Shown here piece after piece: positions 7,410 to 16,064 of a stretch of 47,103 nt of DNA. The notes beneath the pieces are model-generated. The model saw nothing but the letters and a program-made list of their open reading frames with translations, was not told the DNA's origin and did no database searches. Origin of the DNA: Micrococcus lylae NBRC 15355 (GTDB lineage Bacteria > Actinomycetota > Actinomycetes > Actinomycetales > Micrococcaceae); NCBI RefSeq assembly GCF_001570885.1, contig NZ_BCSN01000019.1:1-47103 (forward strand), written 5' to 3'. Numbering within the stretch: the stretch's first letter is position 1; each line of letters opens with the position of its first letter. Position numbers and translations under genes: made by a program.

Positions 7410-8840
7410 TCACCGGGCGACGGCCTCGCCGAGGACCTTCCAGAGCCGCTCGACGTGCTCGCGCTCGGTGCCGAGCGCGCCGACGGACAGGCGCACCATC
7501 CACCGCCCCTCGAGCGTGGCCAGGGAGACGGCCGCCTTCCCGGAGGCGTTGACGGCCTGCGCCGAGGCACGGGTGTGCGCGTCGATCGCCTCGGCGTCGG
7601 CCGGGTCGGCGGGGTCGAGTCCGGCGGGCACGTGTCGCACGCAGACGGTCTGCAGCGGCGTGGGGGCCACCCGCTCCCAGCCCTCAGCGGCGTCGACCTG
7701 GGCGGCCAGCCAGGCGGCGTTGTCCAGGTCCCGGCGCAGGCGCGCCCGCAGGGCCTCGGCGCCCTCCATGCGGAGCATGAACCAGAGCTTGAGGGCCCGG
7801 AAGCGGCGGCCGAGCGGCACGCCCCAGTCGCGGAGGTTGACCACGTCCTCGTCATGGGAGGACTGCAGGTAGGAGGGGTGGGTGGCCATGACCTTCTCCA
7901 GGAACACGGGGTCCTTGACGAAGAACAGGGAGCAGTCGAAGGCCACGCCGAGCCACTTGTGGGCGTTGACCACCAGGGAGTCGGCGAGCTCCACGCCCTC
8001 CCACATCCACCGGCACTCCGGCAGGAGCATGGCGGAGCCGGCCATGGCGGCGTCCACGTGGAACCAGAGGTCCTCGTCCTGGGCGATCCGCCCGATCTCG
8101 GCCAGCGGGTCCAGCGCGGTGGTGGCCGTGGTGCCGCAGGTGGCCACCACGGCCGCCGGCCTCAGGCCTGCGGCCCGGTCCTCGGCGACGATGGCGCGCA
8201 GCGCCTGCGCGTCCATCGCGTAGTCCGCGTCCACGGGCACCTCGCGGACGTTCTGGCGGCCGAAGCCGGCCAGCAGCATCGCCTTGGGCACGGAGGAGTG
8301 GGCCTGGGCGGTGCAGTAGACCACCATGCGGTCCCGGCCCTGGTCCGTGCCGCCGGCGTGCATGGCGAACCCGCTGGCGCGCTCGCGGGCCTCCAGCATG
8401 GCGGTGAGGGCGCAGCCGGAGGCGGAGTCCTGCACCACGCCGCGCCAACCCTCGGACAGCCCGAGCAGCTCGCGCATCCAGTCCATGGTGCGGATCTCCA
8501 CCTCGGACAGGGCGGGGGAGGACTCCCAGGACAGCCCGAGCACGCCCAGGCCGGTGGAGGCGATGTCCCCGAGCACGGAGGACAGCTCCGCGTTCGCGGG
8601 GAAGAAGTGGAAGAACTCCGGGTGCTGCCACAGGGACAGCCCGGGCAGGACGACCCGGTCCAGGTCGGCCAGGACGGCGGCGGGGTCCTCGCCGGCCTCG
8701 GGGGCGGCGGCGGACAGCTGCGCGGCCACCACGCCGGGGCGCAGCGGGGACATCACCGGCCGCTCGTGCAGGGTGGAGCGGTAGTCGGCGATCCAGTCGA
8801 TCAGCGCGTGGCCGTGGGTGCGGAACTCCTCCGGGGTCAT
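7410..8840 (-). CDS. PLP-dependent group II decarboxylase (aromatic/glutamate-type)
   Basis: A 476-residue member of the DDC/GAD/HDC fold, which decarboxylates an L-amino acid with pyridoxal phosphate. The PLP lysine is K295 in VNAHKWLGV, the Asp that binds the pyridine nitrogen lies in WFHVDAAMAG, and the N-terminal region with PGLSLWQHPEFFHFFPAN is typical of aromatic-L-amino-acid decarboxylases (tyrosine, tryptophan or DOPA). The length fits. The exact substrate is not readable. The gene is probably leaderless: CACAAT ends six bases before the ATG and there is no Shine-Dalgarno. It diverges from gabD across 188 bp. A role in feeding amines to GabT/GabD is possible but only inferred from position. 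Confidence 0.85.
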   Translation of the reverse strand: MTPEEFRTHGHALIDWIADYRSTLHERPVMSPLRPGVVAAQLSAAAPEAGEDPAAVLADLDRVVLPGLSLWQHPEFFHFFPANAELSSVLGDIASTGLGVLGLSWESSPALSEVEIRTMDWMRELLGLSEGWRGVVQDSASGCALTAMLEARERASGFAMHAGGTDQGRDRMVVYCTAQAHSSVPKAMLLAGFGRQNVREVPVDADYAMDAQALRAIVAEDRAAGLRPAAVVATCGTTATTALDPLAEIGRIAQDEDLWFHVDAAMAGSAMLLPECRWMWEGVELADSLVVNAHKWLGVAFDCSLFFVKDPVFLEKVMATHPSYLQSSHDEDVVNLRDWGVPLGRRFRALKLWFMLRMEGAEALRARLRRDLDNAAWLAAQVDAAEGWERVAPTPLQTVCVRHVPAGLDPADPADAEAIDAHTRASAQAVNASGKAAVSLATLEGRWMVRLSVGALGTEREHVERLWKVLGEAVAR

Positions 8841-8846
8841 GCGCCC

Positions 8847-8852
8847 ATTGTG
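8847..8852 (-). promoter_or_regulatory. -10 hexamer CACAAT of the decarboxylase gene
   Basis: On the minus strand CACAAT is followed by six bases and the ATG, the leaderless spacing also seen at other genes here. The rest of the 8841-9028 gap holds one GACGACGG motif (8863-8870) and the gabD promoter. Confidence 0.4.
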
Positions 8853-8970
8853 CTCCGTTTACCGACGACGGCCCCTCGCCTCAGAGCTGTGCGTCCAGTT
8901 CCCGGACGGCCGCCCGCACCGAGGCGGTGCCGGCCTTCGCGGACCGTATAGCGGCCGCCGCCGCGCCGGT

Positions 8971-8999
8971 GTGACGCACAGCGCAGGACAGGACAGAAT
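8971..8999 (+). promoter_or_regulatory. gabD promoter
   Basis: GTGACG (8971-8976) and CAGAAT (8994-8999) with a 17-bp spacer, about 30 bp upstream of the gabD start, which has its own purine-rich ribosome-binding site (AGGAGAGGAG). No -35 alternative looks better. Confidence 0.5.
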
Positions 9000-9028
9000 G
9001 AGGGGCAACCGAGGAGAGGAGACACCCC

Positions 9029-10414
9029 ATGAGCACCGCCACCGGATACCGCGTGCACAACCCGGCCACCGACGAGGTCGTCGAGACCTTCGACTCCCTG
9101 CAGGACTCCGAGATTGACGGCATTCTCGCCACCGCCGTGGCCGGCCAGCGCGAGTGGGCCGCCCTGTCCGTGGACGAGCGTGGAACGATCGTGCAGAAGG
9201 TCGCCGACCTGTTCGACGAGCGCAAGCACGAGCTCGCGCAGATCATCGCCGAGGAGATGGGCAAGCGCGTCTCCGAGGGCGTCGAGGAGGCCGAGTTCAG
9301 CGCGGAGATCTTCGGCTACTTCGTGAAGAACGCCGCCGAGCTGTCCAAGGACCGACCGATCGAGTCCTTCGCCGGCGGCCGCGCCATGGTCCGAAGCCTG
9401 CCGATCGGCGTGCTGCTGGGCATCATGCCGTGGAACTTCCCGTACTACCAGATCGCCCGTTTCGCCGCCCCGAACCTGATGCTCGGCAACGCTATCGTGC
9501 TCAAGCACGCGGAGATCTGCCCCCGCTCGGCGCTGGCCGTGCAGAAGATCATGGACGACGCCGGCGTGCCGGCCGGCGTGTACACCAACGTGTTCGCCAC
9601 CCATGAGCAGATCTCCGAGTTCATCGCGGACCCGCGCATCCAGGGCGTCTCCCTCACCGGCTCCGAGCGCGCCGGCGCCATCATCGGCGCCCAGGCCGGC
9701 CAGCACCTGAAGAAGGCCGTGCTCGAGCTCGGCGGCTCCGATCCCTACGTCATCCTGGACACGGAGGACGTGGCCGAGGCCGCCGCCACCGCCTGGGGCA
9801 CCCGCATGTACAACCAGGGCCAGGCGTGCAACTCGAACAAGCGCATGATCGTGGCCGAGGACATCTACGACGAGTTCGTGGCCGAGCTGGTGAAGCTCGC
9901 CTCCGCCATGAAGCCCGGCGAGCCGGCCTCCGAGGACGAGACCGTCTACCTGCCGCTGTCCTCGCGCGGCGCCGCGGAGACCCTGGCGGAGCAGGTGGCG
10001 AAGGCCAGGGAGCAGGGCGCCACCGTGCATGTGGGCGGCGAGCTCGCCGACGGCGCCGGAGCCCTGTTCTCCCCGGCCGTCATCACCGATGTCACCAAGG
10101 ACATGGACGCCTACAGCGAGGAGCTCTTCGGCCCGGTGGCCGTCGTCTACAAGGTGTCCTCCCCGGAGGAGGCCCTCGAACTGGCCAACGACACCCCGTT
10201 CGGCCTCGGCGGCGCGGTGTTCTCGCAGGACGAGGCGCTGGCGGAGCGGATCGCCTCGCAGCTCGAGGTGGGCATGGCCAATGTGAACACCCCCGCCGGC
10301 GAGGGCGCCGAGATCCCGTTCGGCGGCGTGAAGCGTTCGGGCTTCGGCCGCGAGCTGGGACCGCTCGGCATGGACGAGTTCGTCAACAAGCAGATGTACT
10401 ACGTGCAGCCTTGA
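9029..10414 (+). CDS. gabD: Succinate-semialdehyde dehydrogenase
   Basis: An aldehyde dehydrogenase of 461 residues that oxidises succinate semialdehyde to succinate with NAD(P)+, the last step of GABA breakdown. The catalytic Cys is C267 in NQGQACNSNK and the general-base Glu is E233 in LELGGSDPYV; IMPWNFPYYQIAR is the cofactor-site motif, and NTPAGEGAEIPFGGVKRSG is the C-terminal signature of the short SSADH group that includes enzymes annotated as GabD. The start is supported by AGGAGAGGAG ahead of ATG. The aminotransferase that would supply its substrate, gabT, lies 3 kb downstream on the other strand, separated by phr and an NlpC/P60 gene, so the pair is co-located but not an operon. A 7-bp hairpin follows the stop immediately. 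General ALDH activity is certain; the SSADH assignment is probable. Confidence 0.85.
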   Translation: MSTATGYRVHNPATDEVVETFDSLQDSEIDGILATAVAGQREWAALSVDERGTIVQKVADLFDERKHELAQIIAEEMGKRVSEGVEEAEFSAEIFGYFVKNAAELSKDRPIESFAGGRAMVRSLPIGVLLGIMPWNFPYYQIARFAAPNLMLGNAIVLKHAEICPRSALAVQKIMDDAGVPAGVYTNVFATHEQISEFIADPRIQGVSLTGSERAGAIIGAQAGQHLKKAVLELGGSDPYVILDTEDVAEAAATAWGTRMYNQGQACNSNKRMIVAEDIYDEFVAELVKLASAMKPGEPASEDETVYLPLSSRGAAETLAEQVAKAREQGATVHVGGELADGAGALFSPAVITDVTKDMDAYSEELFGPVAVVYKVSSPEEALELANDTPFGLGGAVFSQDEALAERIASQLEVGMANVNTPAGEGAEIPFGGVKRSGFGRELGPLGMDEFVNKQMYYVQP

Positions 10415-10431
10415 ACGACCCCTCGGGTCGT
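10415..10431 (+). terminator. Hairpin directly after gabD
   Basis: ACGACCC and GGGTCGT form a perfect 7-bp stem around CTC, starting at the base after the stop codon. No T-tract follows. A GGCCGTCGTCG motif lies further on at 10486-10496. Confidence 0.45.
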
Positions 10432-10530
10432 GGAGACCCGACGGCCCTTCCCGAGGGCGGCCGGTCGCTGTGCGCGGACGTCCCCGGCCGTCGTCGTGCC
10501 TCGGCCGAGGACGCTGCGCACGGTGTGCGG

Positions 10531-10536
10531 CAGACT
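10531..10536 (+). promoter_or_regulatory. -10 hexamer CAGACT of phr (leaderless)
   Basis: CAGACT is separated by six bases from the ATG at 10543; there is no Shine-Dalgarno. The same hexamer precedes the thioesterase gene at 31216. Confidence 0.45.
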
Positions 10537-10542
10537 GGGCCG

Positions 10543-11973
10543 ATGACCACCCTGCTCTGGCTCCGCGACGACCTGCGCACCCTCGACCACGAGGCGCTCA
10601 CCGCCGCCGTGGAGGACGGCGCCGATGTGGTGGCGCTGTGGATCCGAGAGGAGCCCGGGGAGGCCGACGACGGTGGACGCCTGGGCCCGCGTCCCCTCGG
10701 CGCCGCCGTGCGCTGGTGGTACCACCGCAGCCTCGAGCAGCTGTCGGTGCGGCTGGAGGCGCTCGGCATCCCGCTGGTTTTCGCCTCCGGAGACCCCCGG
10801 TCCGTGGTGCCGGAGCTCGCCGGCTCCCTCGGCGCGGGCACCGTCCGCTGGTCCCGCCGCTACGCGCCGCGCTCGCGTTCCCTCGACGCCGAGGTGAAGA
10901 CCCTGCTGGGTGCGGCGGGGGTCGAGGCGCACAGCCACGCCGGGGCCCTGCTCACCGAGCCGTGGACCGTCACCACGGCCGCCGGGGGGAACTATCGGGT
11001 CTTCACCCCGTTCCACCGGGCCGCCGCACAGATCCCCGTGGGGACGCCGCTGCCGGCTCCGGAGCCGCTCGGCGGCCCGCCGCACGACCTGCTCGCCAGG
11101 CTCGCGCGGCTCCACGACGACGGCTCCCTCACCTCCCTGACAGACCTCGCTCTGGCGGACACCTCGCCTGCCTGGTGGGAGGACACCGTCGCCGAGCACT
11201 GGGCGCCGGGAGAGTCTGCGGCGGTGGAGGAGCTGGAGGCGATCGAGGCGGGCGTCGGCGGCTACGCCGAGACCAGGGACATGCCGGGGGACCGGGAGTC
11301 CACGTCCCGCCTGTCCCCGCGGCTGCGCTCCGGCGAGCTCTCCCCACGCCAGGTGCTCACCGCCGCGCACGCCGCAGACGTCCCGGACCAGGACCGGGCC
11401 GCGTTCGTGCGCCAGCTGTACTGGCGGGACTTCGCGTGGTCCCTGACGTACCACCACCCCGACCTGGACCGGATGCCGCTGCGTCCGGAGTTCCGCGCGT
11501 TCCCCTACGCACCGGATGATCACGCCCTGCGCGCGTGGGCGCGGGGGCGCACCGGCATCCGCCTCGTGGACGCGGGCATGCGGCAACTCTGGCAGACCGG
11601 GTGGATGCACAACCGCGTGCGTATGACCGCGGCCTCCCTGCTGGTGAAGAACCTGCTGCAGCCCTGGCAGGACGGCGAGGCATGGTTCTGGGACACTCTC
11701 GTGGACGCGGACGAGGCCAACAACCCCGTCTCCTGGCAGTGGGTGGCCGGCTGCGGCGCCGACGCCTCCCCGTACTTCCGGATCTTCAACCCGGACACCC
11801 AGGCCAAGCGGTTCGACCCCGAGGGGGTGTACGTGGCCCGCTGGGTGCCCGAGGCCGACTCGCCGCTGTCCGGGTACCCGGAGCCTGTCGTCGACCTCAG
11901 GCAGTCGCGGGCCGAGGCGCTCGCCGCCCTTGACGTCATGAAGGAGCGCGCGTCCACACAGGGCCTGGCCTGA
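10543..11973 (+). CDS. phr: Deoxyribodipyrimidine photolyase
   Basis: A cryptochrome/photolyase of 476 residues that uses light to split UV-induced pyrimidine dimers. The N-terminal Rossmann-like antenna domain begins TTLLWLRDDLRTLDHEAL. The C-terminal FAD domain contains RQLYWRDFAWSLTYHHP, the WxxGxTGxxLVDAGMRQL region, WMHNRVRM, and the D-x-D-x-A-N-N-x-x-x-W-Q-W-V-A-G block that contacts FAD and DNA; Trp residues for electron transfer are present in this region. The length matches class I CPD photolyases (about 450-480). The frame stays open well upstream inside gabD, but the ATG at 10543 aligns with the family start and sits six bases behind CAGACT. Monocistronic; cytosolic. Confidence 0.93.
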   Translation: MTTLLWLRDDLRTLDHEALTAAVEDGADVVALWIREEPGEADDGGRLGPRPLGAAVRWWYHRSLEQLSVRLEALGIPLVFASGDPRSVVPELAGSLGAGTVRWSRRYAPRSRSLDAEVKTLLGAAGVEAHSHAGALLTEPWTVTTAAGGNYRVFTPFHRAAAQIPVGTPLPAPEPLGGPPHDLLARLARLHDDGSLTSLTDLALADTSPAWWEDTVAEHWAPGESAAVEELEAIEAGVGGYAETRDMPGDRESTSRLSPRLRSGELSPRQVLTAAHAADVPDQDRAAFVRQLYWRDFAWSLTYHHPDLDRMPLRPEFRAFPYAPDDHALRAWARGRTGIRLVDAGMRQLWQTGWMHNRVRMTAASLLVKNLLQPWQDGEAWFWDTLVDADEANNPVSWQWVAGCGADASPYFRIFNPDTQAKRFDPEGVYVARWVPEADSPLSGYPEPVVDLRQSRAEALAALDVMKERASTQGLA

Positions 11974-12042
11974 CCGCTCCTCAGGTCCGTCGTCGTTCCC
12001 GCCCGGAGACGGAAGGGGAGGCGTATCGCTCGGCGGGGCCGG

Positions 12043-13206
12043 TCAGGCCGTCGCCAGGGGCGGACGCACGGCGCCGGCGTAGGTGTTGCCGGTGTCGTAG
12101 GAGGCCACCGTGACGATCTCGATGGTCTTGCCGGACTCGGGGGAGTGCAGGATCTTGCCGTCGCCGACGTACACCGCCACGTGGCGGATGCGGTCGGGAT
12201 CGGCCTGGAAGGAGAAGAACAGCAGGTCGCCGGGCTGCCAGTCCTCACGTTCCACGGATGGGAAGCCGGACTCGCGCAGCTGCGGGCCGGAGTCGCGCGG
12301 CATGTCGATGCCGTGGTGGCGGAAGATCGAGTAGGTGAAGCCCGAGCAGTCGAAGCCGTACGAGGAGACACCGGCCCACAGGTAGGGCAGGCCCAGGAAG
12401 CGCTTGCCGGTCTCGATGACCTGCTCGGCGGTGGGAGTGGGGAGCTTCTCGCCCCGCTTCAGCACCTTCACGGAGTCCTCGGACAGCCAGCCGTCCTCGG
12501 AGTCCGGCAGGGCCACGCGCACGTGCCCGTCCTTCTCCTCGAGCAGCGGCAGGCGGGTCTCGAAGGAGACGGCAAGCAGGTCCTCGCCGCCGCCGGCGGC
12601 AGAGGTCACCGTGGCCTTGTCCGCGGTGACCACCACGGTGTCGTGCTCCTCGCGCAGCTGGGCGAAGCGCTCGTCGTGCACGAGCTGGACCGCCGGCACC
12701 CAGCCGGTCATGAAGCCCTCGTCGCGGTGCGGTGCGGGCTGCTCGGAGAAGGAGACCTTCGCCCAGCCGTTCGCGATCTCCAGGACGTCGGCCGGGGAGC
12801 CGACCAGGGCCTGCGAGTCGAGCTTGCCGAGCAGCCAGTAGCGGGACTGGTAGTCGGGCATGCGGTCGTTCCAGGCGGCCAGGTCCACGGGGCGGCCCAT
12901 CGAGGGCTCGTCCACGCCCTGGCGGTTCAGGCCCGGCTCGGTCCACATGGACGCGGCGGTCACGGCCACGAAGGCCTCGTCGCCGGCCTCGATGGGGCGG
13001 GCCGGCGCGAAGGTCGGGGCGGCGGAGGTCGAGGGGGCGGGGGAGCTCGAGGACTCGGGGGAACTCGGGGAGGCCACGGCTGCACCGGTGGTGGAACCTC
13101 GTCCGCCCTGGGCGCAGCCGGACAGGACGAGGCCCGAGGCGGCGGCGAGGGAGGTCAGCAGGGTGCGGCGGCCGATCAGGCCGTGCGGCGGACGGTGTGC
13201 GGACAC
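12043..13206 (-). CDS. NlpC/P60 cell-wall hydrolase, Tat-type lipoprotein
   Basis: A 387-residue secreted peptidoglycan hydrolase. The GTG at 13206 is chosen because GGAG lies about 8 nt upstream and a signal peptide follows at once: twin Arg (IGRRTLL, residues 11-17), a hydrophobic stretch and the lipobox L-S-G-C with C31. A Ser/Pro/Thr-rich linker (about 35-70) leads to SH3-like segments and the C-terminal NlpC/P60 domain. Its catalytic Cys is C287 in FDCSGFTYS and the His is H342 in RHVAVYVGDG; NlpC/P60 enzymes cut gamma-D-Glu-diamino acid bonds in peptide stems. Membrane anchoring outside the cell is inferred from the lipobox. A much longer upstream open frame is Arg-rich and without coding character, so it is ignored. 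Confidence 0.88.
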   Translation of the reverse strand: MSAHRPPHGLIGRRTLLTSLAAASGLVLSGCAQGGRGSTTGAAVASPSSPESSSSPAPSTSAAPTFAPARPIEAGDEAFVAVTAASMWTEPGLNRQGVDEPSMGRPVDLAAWNDRMPDYQSRYWLLGKLDSQALVGSPADVLEIANGWAKVSFSEQPAPHRDEGFMTGWVPAVQLVHDERFAQLREEHDTVVVTADKATVTSAAGGGEDLLAVSFETRLPLLEEKDGHVRVALPDSEDGWLSEDSVKVLKRGEKLPTPTAEQVIETGKRFLGLPYLWAGVSSYGFDCSGFTYSIFRHHGIDMPRDSGPQLRESGFPSVEREDWQPGDLLFFSFQADPDRIRHVAVYVGDGKILHSPESGKTIEIVTVASYDTGNTYAGAVRPPLATA

Positions 13207-13397
13207 GCAGGAGCTCCAGTGGGTCGGGGAAAGCCGGTGCGCAGGTGCAGGACGGCGGGCATCGGCCGTGGCCCCCAGCGCAACAGGGGGAAGTCTAGCC
13301 TCCGGGCGTCGGCGACGGCCATGGCACCGCTCACATCGTCCCGGCCCGCCGGTGGCGCTCGGTGTCCGCCGGGGCCGGGCGCCGAGCGCTGCCGTGA

Positions 13398-13443
13398 CGA
13401 CGACGGACTGTCGCCGTCGTCGGAGGGCGACAGTCCGTCGTCG
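13398..13443. terminator. 18-bp palindromic hairpin with GACGACGG arms
   Basis: CGACGACGGACTGTCGCC pairs perfectly with GGCGACAGTCCGTCGTCG around a 10-nt loop that holds a third CCGTCGTC. It lies just downstream of gabT (minus strand), so it should end gabT transcription. No T-tract is present. The remainder of the 13207-13481 gap shows no gene. Confidence 0.6.
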
Positions 13444-13481
13444 GGGAGCCTCCATCAGGGGAGGCGGCGGTCAGGGGCGGC

Positions 13482-14813
13482 TCAGACGGCCTTGAGGGCG
13501 TCGGTGACCTCCTGCAGGCCCTCGCGCAGCAGCTCTTCGGAGATGGTGAGCGGAGGCAGGAAGCGGACCACGTTGCCGTAGGTGCCGCAGGTGAGCAGGA
13601 TGACGCCGGTCTCACGGACGGCCTTGGCCACCGCGCCGCAGAGCTCGGCGTCGGGAGCGCCGGTGGCCGGGTCCACGAACTCGATCGCCATCATGGCGCC
13701 GCGGCCGCGGACCTCGCCGATGCGGTCGTCCGCGTTCTGCTCGAAGTGGCCGCGGATGACCTGCTCGATCCTCTGGGCCGCCTCGATCAGACCCTGCGAC
13801 TCGATGGTCTCGAAGACCCCGAGCGCAGCGGCGCAGGCCACCGGGTTGCCGCCATAGGTGCCGCCGAGGCCGCCGGCGTGGACGCTGTCCATGATCTCGG
13901 CGCGGCCGGTGAGGGCGGACAGCGGCATGCCGCCGGCGATGCCCTTGGCGGTGGTGATCAGGTCCGGCTCGATGCCCTCGTGCTCGCAGGCGAACCAGGC
14001 GCCGGTGCGGGCGAACCCGGACTGCACCTCGTCCGCGATGAACAGGACGCCGTTCTCACGGCACCAGTCGACGACGGTCGGGAGGAAGCCCTCGGCCGGG
14101 ACGATGAAGCCGCCTTCGCCCTGGACGGGCTCCATGATCACGGCGGCCAGGGAGTCCGCGCCGATCTGCTTCTCCAGGGCGGAGATGGTGGCCTGGGCGG
14201 CGGCGACGCCGTCGAGGCCGCCGTCGCGCAGCGGGTAGGAGCCCGGCACCCGGTAGACCTCGGGGGCGAAGGGGCCGAAGGAGTGCTTGTACGGCATCTG
14301 CTTCGCCGTCAGTGCCATGGTCAGGGTGGTGCGGCCGTGGTAGGCGTGGTCGAACGCGGCGACGGCCTGGCGGCCGGTGTAGGCGCGGGCCACCTTGACG
14401 GCGTTCTCCACGGCCTCGGCGCCGGAGTTGAACAGGGCGGTGCGGGTCTCGCCCGGGACCGGGGACTTCTCACCGAGGCGCTCGGCCACCTCCACGTACC
14501 CCTCGTACGGGGTGACCATGAAACAGGTGTGGGTGAACTCGGCCACCTGGGACTGCACGTTCTCCACCACGGCCGGGGCGGCGGCCCCCACGGAGGTCAC
14601 GGCGATGCCGGAGCCGAGGTCGATGAGGCGGTTGCCGTCCACGTCCTCGAGGATGCCGTCGTACGCGCGGGCCGCGTACACCGGCATGGTCGGGGCGAGG
14701 GCGCCCGGGACGGATGCGGCCTGACGGGCGGCAAGCTCGCGCGAGCGCGGGCCGGGGATCTCGGTGGCCAGGTGACGGGACTGCTCCAGGGCAGGGCGCT
14801 CGGCGGTGCTCAC
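13482..14813 (-). CDS. gabT: 4-aminobutyrate aminotransferase
   Basis: A class III aminotransferase of 443 residues that transfers the amino group of GABA to 2-oxoglutarate, giving succinate semialdehyde and glutamate. The PLP lysine is K290 in TTAKGIAGGMP; other family marks are NSGAEAVENAVKVAR, the FDHAYHGRTTLTM block, VIMEPVQGEGGF and IADEVQSGFARTG. The start is the GTG at 14813, with GGAGG 7-12 nt upstream and homology beginning soon after; the longer open frame upstream has no coding character. It is divergent from a LysR-type gene with 194 bp between, a classical regulator-target arrangement. With gabD it completes the GABA-to-succinate route. Confidence 0.92.
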   Translation of the reverse strand: MSTAERPALEQSRHLATEIPGPRSRELAARQAASVPGALAPTMPVYAARAYDGILEDVDGNRLIDLGSGIAVTSVGAAAPAVVENVQSQVAEFTHTCFMVTPYEGYVEVAERLGEKSPVPGETRTALFNSGAEAVENAVKVARAYTGRQAVAAFDHAYHGRTTLTMALTAKQMPYKHSFGPFAPEVYRVPGSYPLRDGGLDGVAAAQATISALEKQIGADSLAAVIMEPVQGEGGFIVPAEGFLPTVVDWCRENGVLFIADEVQSGFARTGAWFACEHEGIEPDLITTAKGIAGGMPLSALTGRAEIMDSVHAGGLGGTYGGNPVACAAALGVFETIESQGLIEAAQRIEQVIRGHFEQNADDRIGEVRGRGAMMAIEFVDPATGAPDAELCGAVAKAVRETGVILLTCGTYGNVVRFLPPLTISEELLREGLQEVTDALKAV

Positions 14814-14972
14814 GGGCGGTTCCTCCAGACGGGGGTCGGTGCGGATGTGCTGATCGAGGAGGAGGAGCTGCGTGGCGGTGTCACGCCGTGCAGTGTGCCG
14901 ACGGCCGGTCGCCGCAGGCTCGCCGCCGTCCTCTCCTGCGGCGATTCTCCGCCCGCCCGTCCATGCTGTCCA

Positions 14973-14999
14973 ATGATGATCCGTCATAGCGCCTATGCT
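14973..14999. promoter_or_regulatory. gabT-lysR divergent control region
   Basis: ATGATGATCCGTCAT (14973-14987) is an imperfect dyad with the T-N11-A form of LysR-type operators, placed just upstream of a TATGCT -10 (14994-14999) that lies eight bases before the LysR ATG. The layout suggests autoregulation together with control of gabT. Confidence 0.4.
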
Positions 15000-15007
15000 C
15001 TGCAGGC

Positions 15008-15916
15008 ATGAAGCATGCAGACCTGGGGCGCCTGCCCGAGCTGGACCCGTCCTTGGTGTCCGCATTCCTGCGCACCGTGGAGGCCGGGACGGTCTCGGAG
15101 GCCGCCCGCCAGCTGGGCGTGGTGCAGCCGGCGCTGAGCCGCCAGCTGCAGCGCCTCGAGCGGCAGACGGGGCTGTCCCTGTTCGCCCGGGGCGGGCCGC
15201 GGCTGCGCCTGACGCACACCGGCGAGGCCTTCGTCCCGGTGGCCCGCCGGCTGCTCGCGGAGCACCGGGCGGCGGGCCAGGCTGTCCAGATGCTGGCGGC
15301 CGGGCGGCTCGAGTCCGTCCGCTTCGCCGCGCCGGGCACCACGCTCGTGGACGTCGTCATCCCGTTCGTGGCGACGCTGTCCGAGGACGCGCCGCGCGCG
15401 GAGGTGGTGGAGACGGACCTGGACGACTCGCTGGCGCAGGCCGTGGCGCACCACGACCTGGTGGTGATGCCGTCCACCCCGCCGGACACCGTGGCCTCCC
15501 TGGCGTTGGTGGACGCCCCGGTCTGGGCCTACGTGGCCCCGCACCACCGCTGGGCCGGGCGGGGACGGATCAGCGTGGACGACCTCACGGGCGAAAGGCT
15601 CGTGGTCCCGTCCCGCTCCTTCAAGTCCCGCCGTGTGTTGGACGGGGCGCTCGAGGTGGCCGGGCTGACGGTGCCGGAGGTGACGGAGGTGAACTCCGGT
15701 CGCGTGGCGCAGGCGCTCGTGGCCACCGGCGCGGGCGTGGCCGTGGTGACCGAGGACCCCGCCTTCGACCTGGTGCCGCTGCACCTGGCGGCCCGCGGTG
15801 CCGACCTCGCCGTGGGGCTGCACGCGGCCTGGGCGCCGGACCACTACGGCGAGGCGACGCTGCGGGCGCTCGCGCAGCAGCTGCAGGGGTGGCTGCGGGA
15901 CCGGTACCGCGGCTGA
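15008..15916 (+). CDS. LysR-family transcriptional regulator
   Basis: 302 residues. The N-terminal winged HTH spans roughly residues 12-72 (SLVSAFLRTVEAGTVSEAAR, QPALSRQLQRLERQTGLSLF), typical of LysR-type regulators; the rest is the type-2 periplasmic-binding-like effector domain with SRSFKSRRVLDGALEVAGL and a conserved final lobe. It is transcribed divergently from gabT, and regulators placed this way usually control the neighbour and themselves in response to a pathway metabolite, here possibly GABA or succinate semialdehyde (inference). It is apparently leaderless: no Shine-Dalgarno, and TATGCT eight bases before the ATG. It is not of the GabR (MocR) family that controls gabTD in Bacillus. 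Confidence 0.88.
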   Translation: MKHADLGRLPELDPSLVSAFLRTVEAGTVSEAARQLGVVQPALSRQLQRLERQTGLSLFARGGPRLRLTHTGEAFVPVARRLLAEHRAAGQAVQMLAAGRLESVRFAAPGTTLVDVVIPFVATLSEDAPRAEVVETDLDDSLAQAVAHHDLVVMPSTPPDTVASLALVDAPVWAYVAPHHRWAGRGRISVDDLTGERLVVPSRSFKSRRVLDGALEVAGLTVPEVTEVNSGRVAQALVATGAGVAVVTEDPAFDLVPLHLAARGADLAVGLHAAWAPDHYGEATLRALAQQLQGWLRDRYRG

Positions 15917-15956
15917 GACCGCCGTGGCCGTGCCCTCGGCGGCGGCCACACTTCTG

Positions 15957-15962
15957 TATCGT
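15957..15962 (+). promoter_or_regulatory. Possible -10 (TATCGT) for the sortase gene
   Basis: TATCGT in TGTATCGTCTGG lies about 100 bp before the sortase ATG. No good -35 is seen. Confidence 0.3.
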
Positions 15963-16064
15963 CTGGAATCGTGGCGGGCGGTCCGCCGCGGCGGCGACCG
16001 TGCCCGCCGTGACCACCGCCGGCCCTGGCCGGGCGAGCCCACAGAGCGCAGAAGGGGATCCGAG

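Noticed and set aside
10415-10542. gabD and phr as one operon
   Set aside because: A hairpin follows gabD directly and phr has its own leaderless-type promoter.
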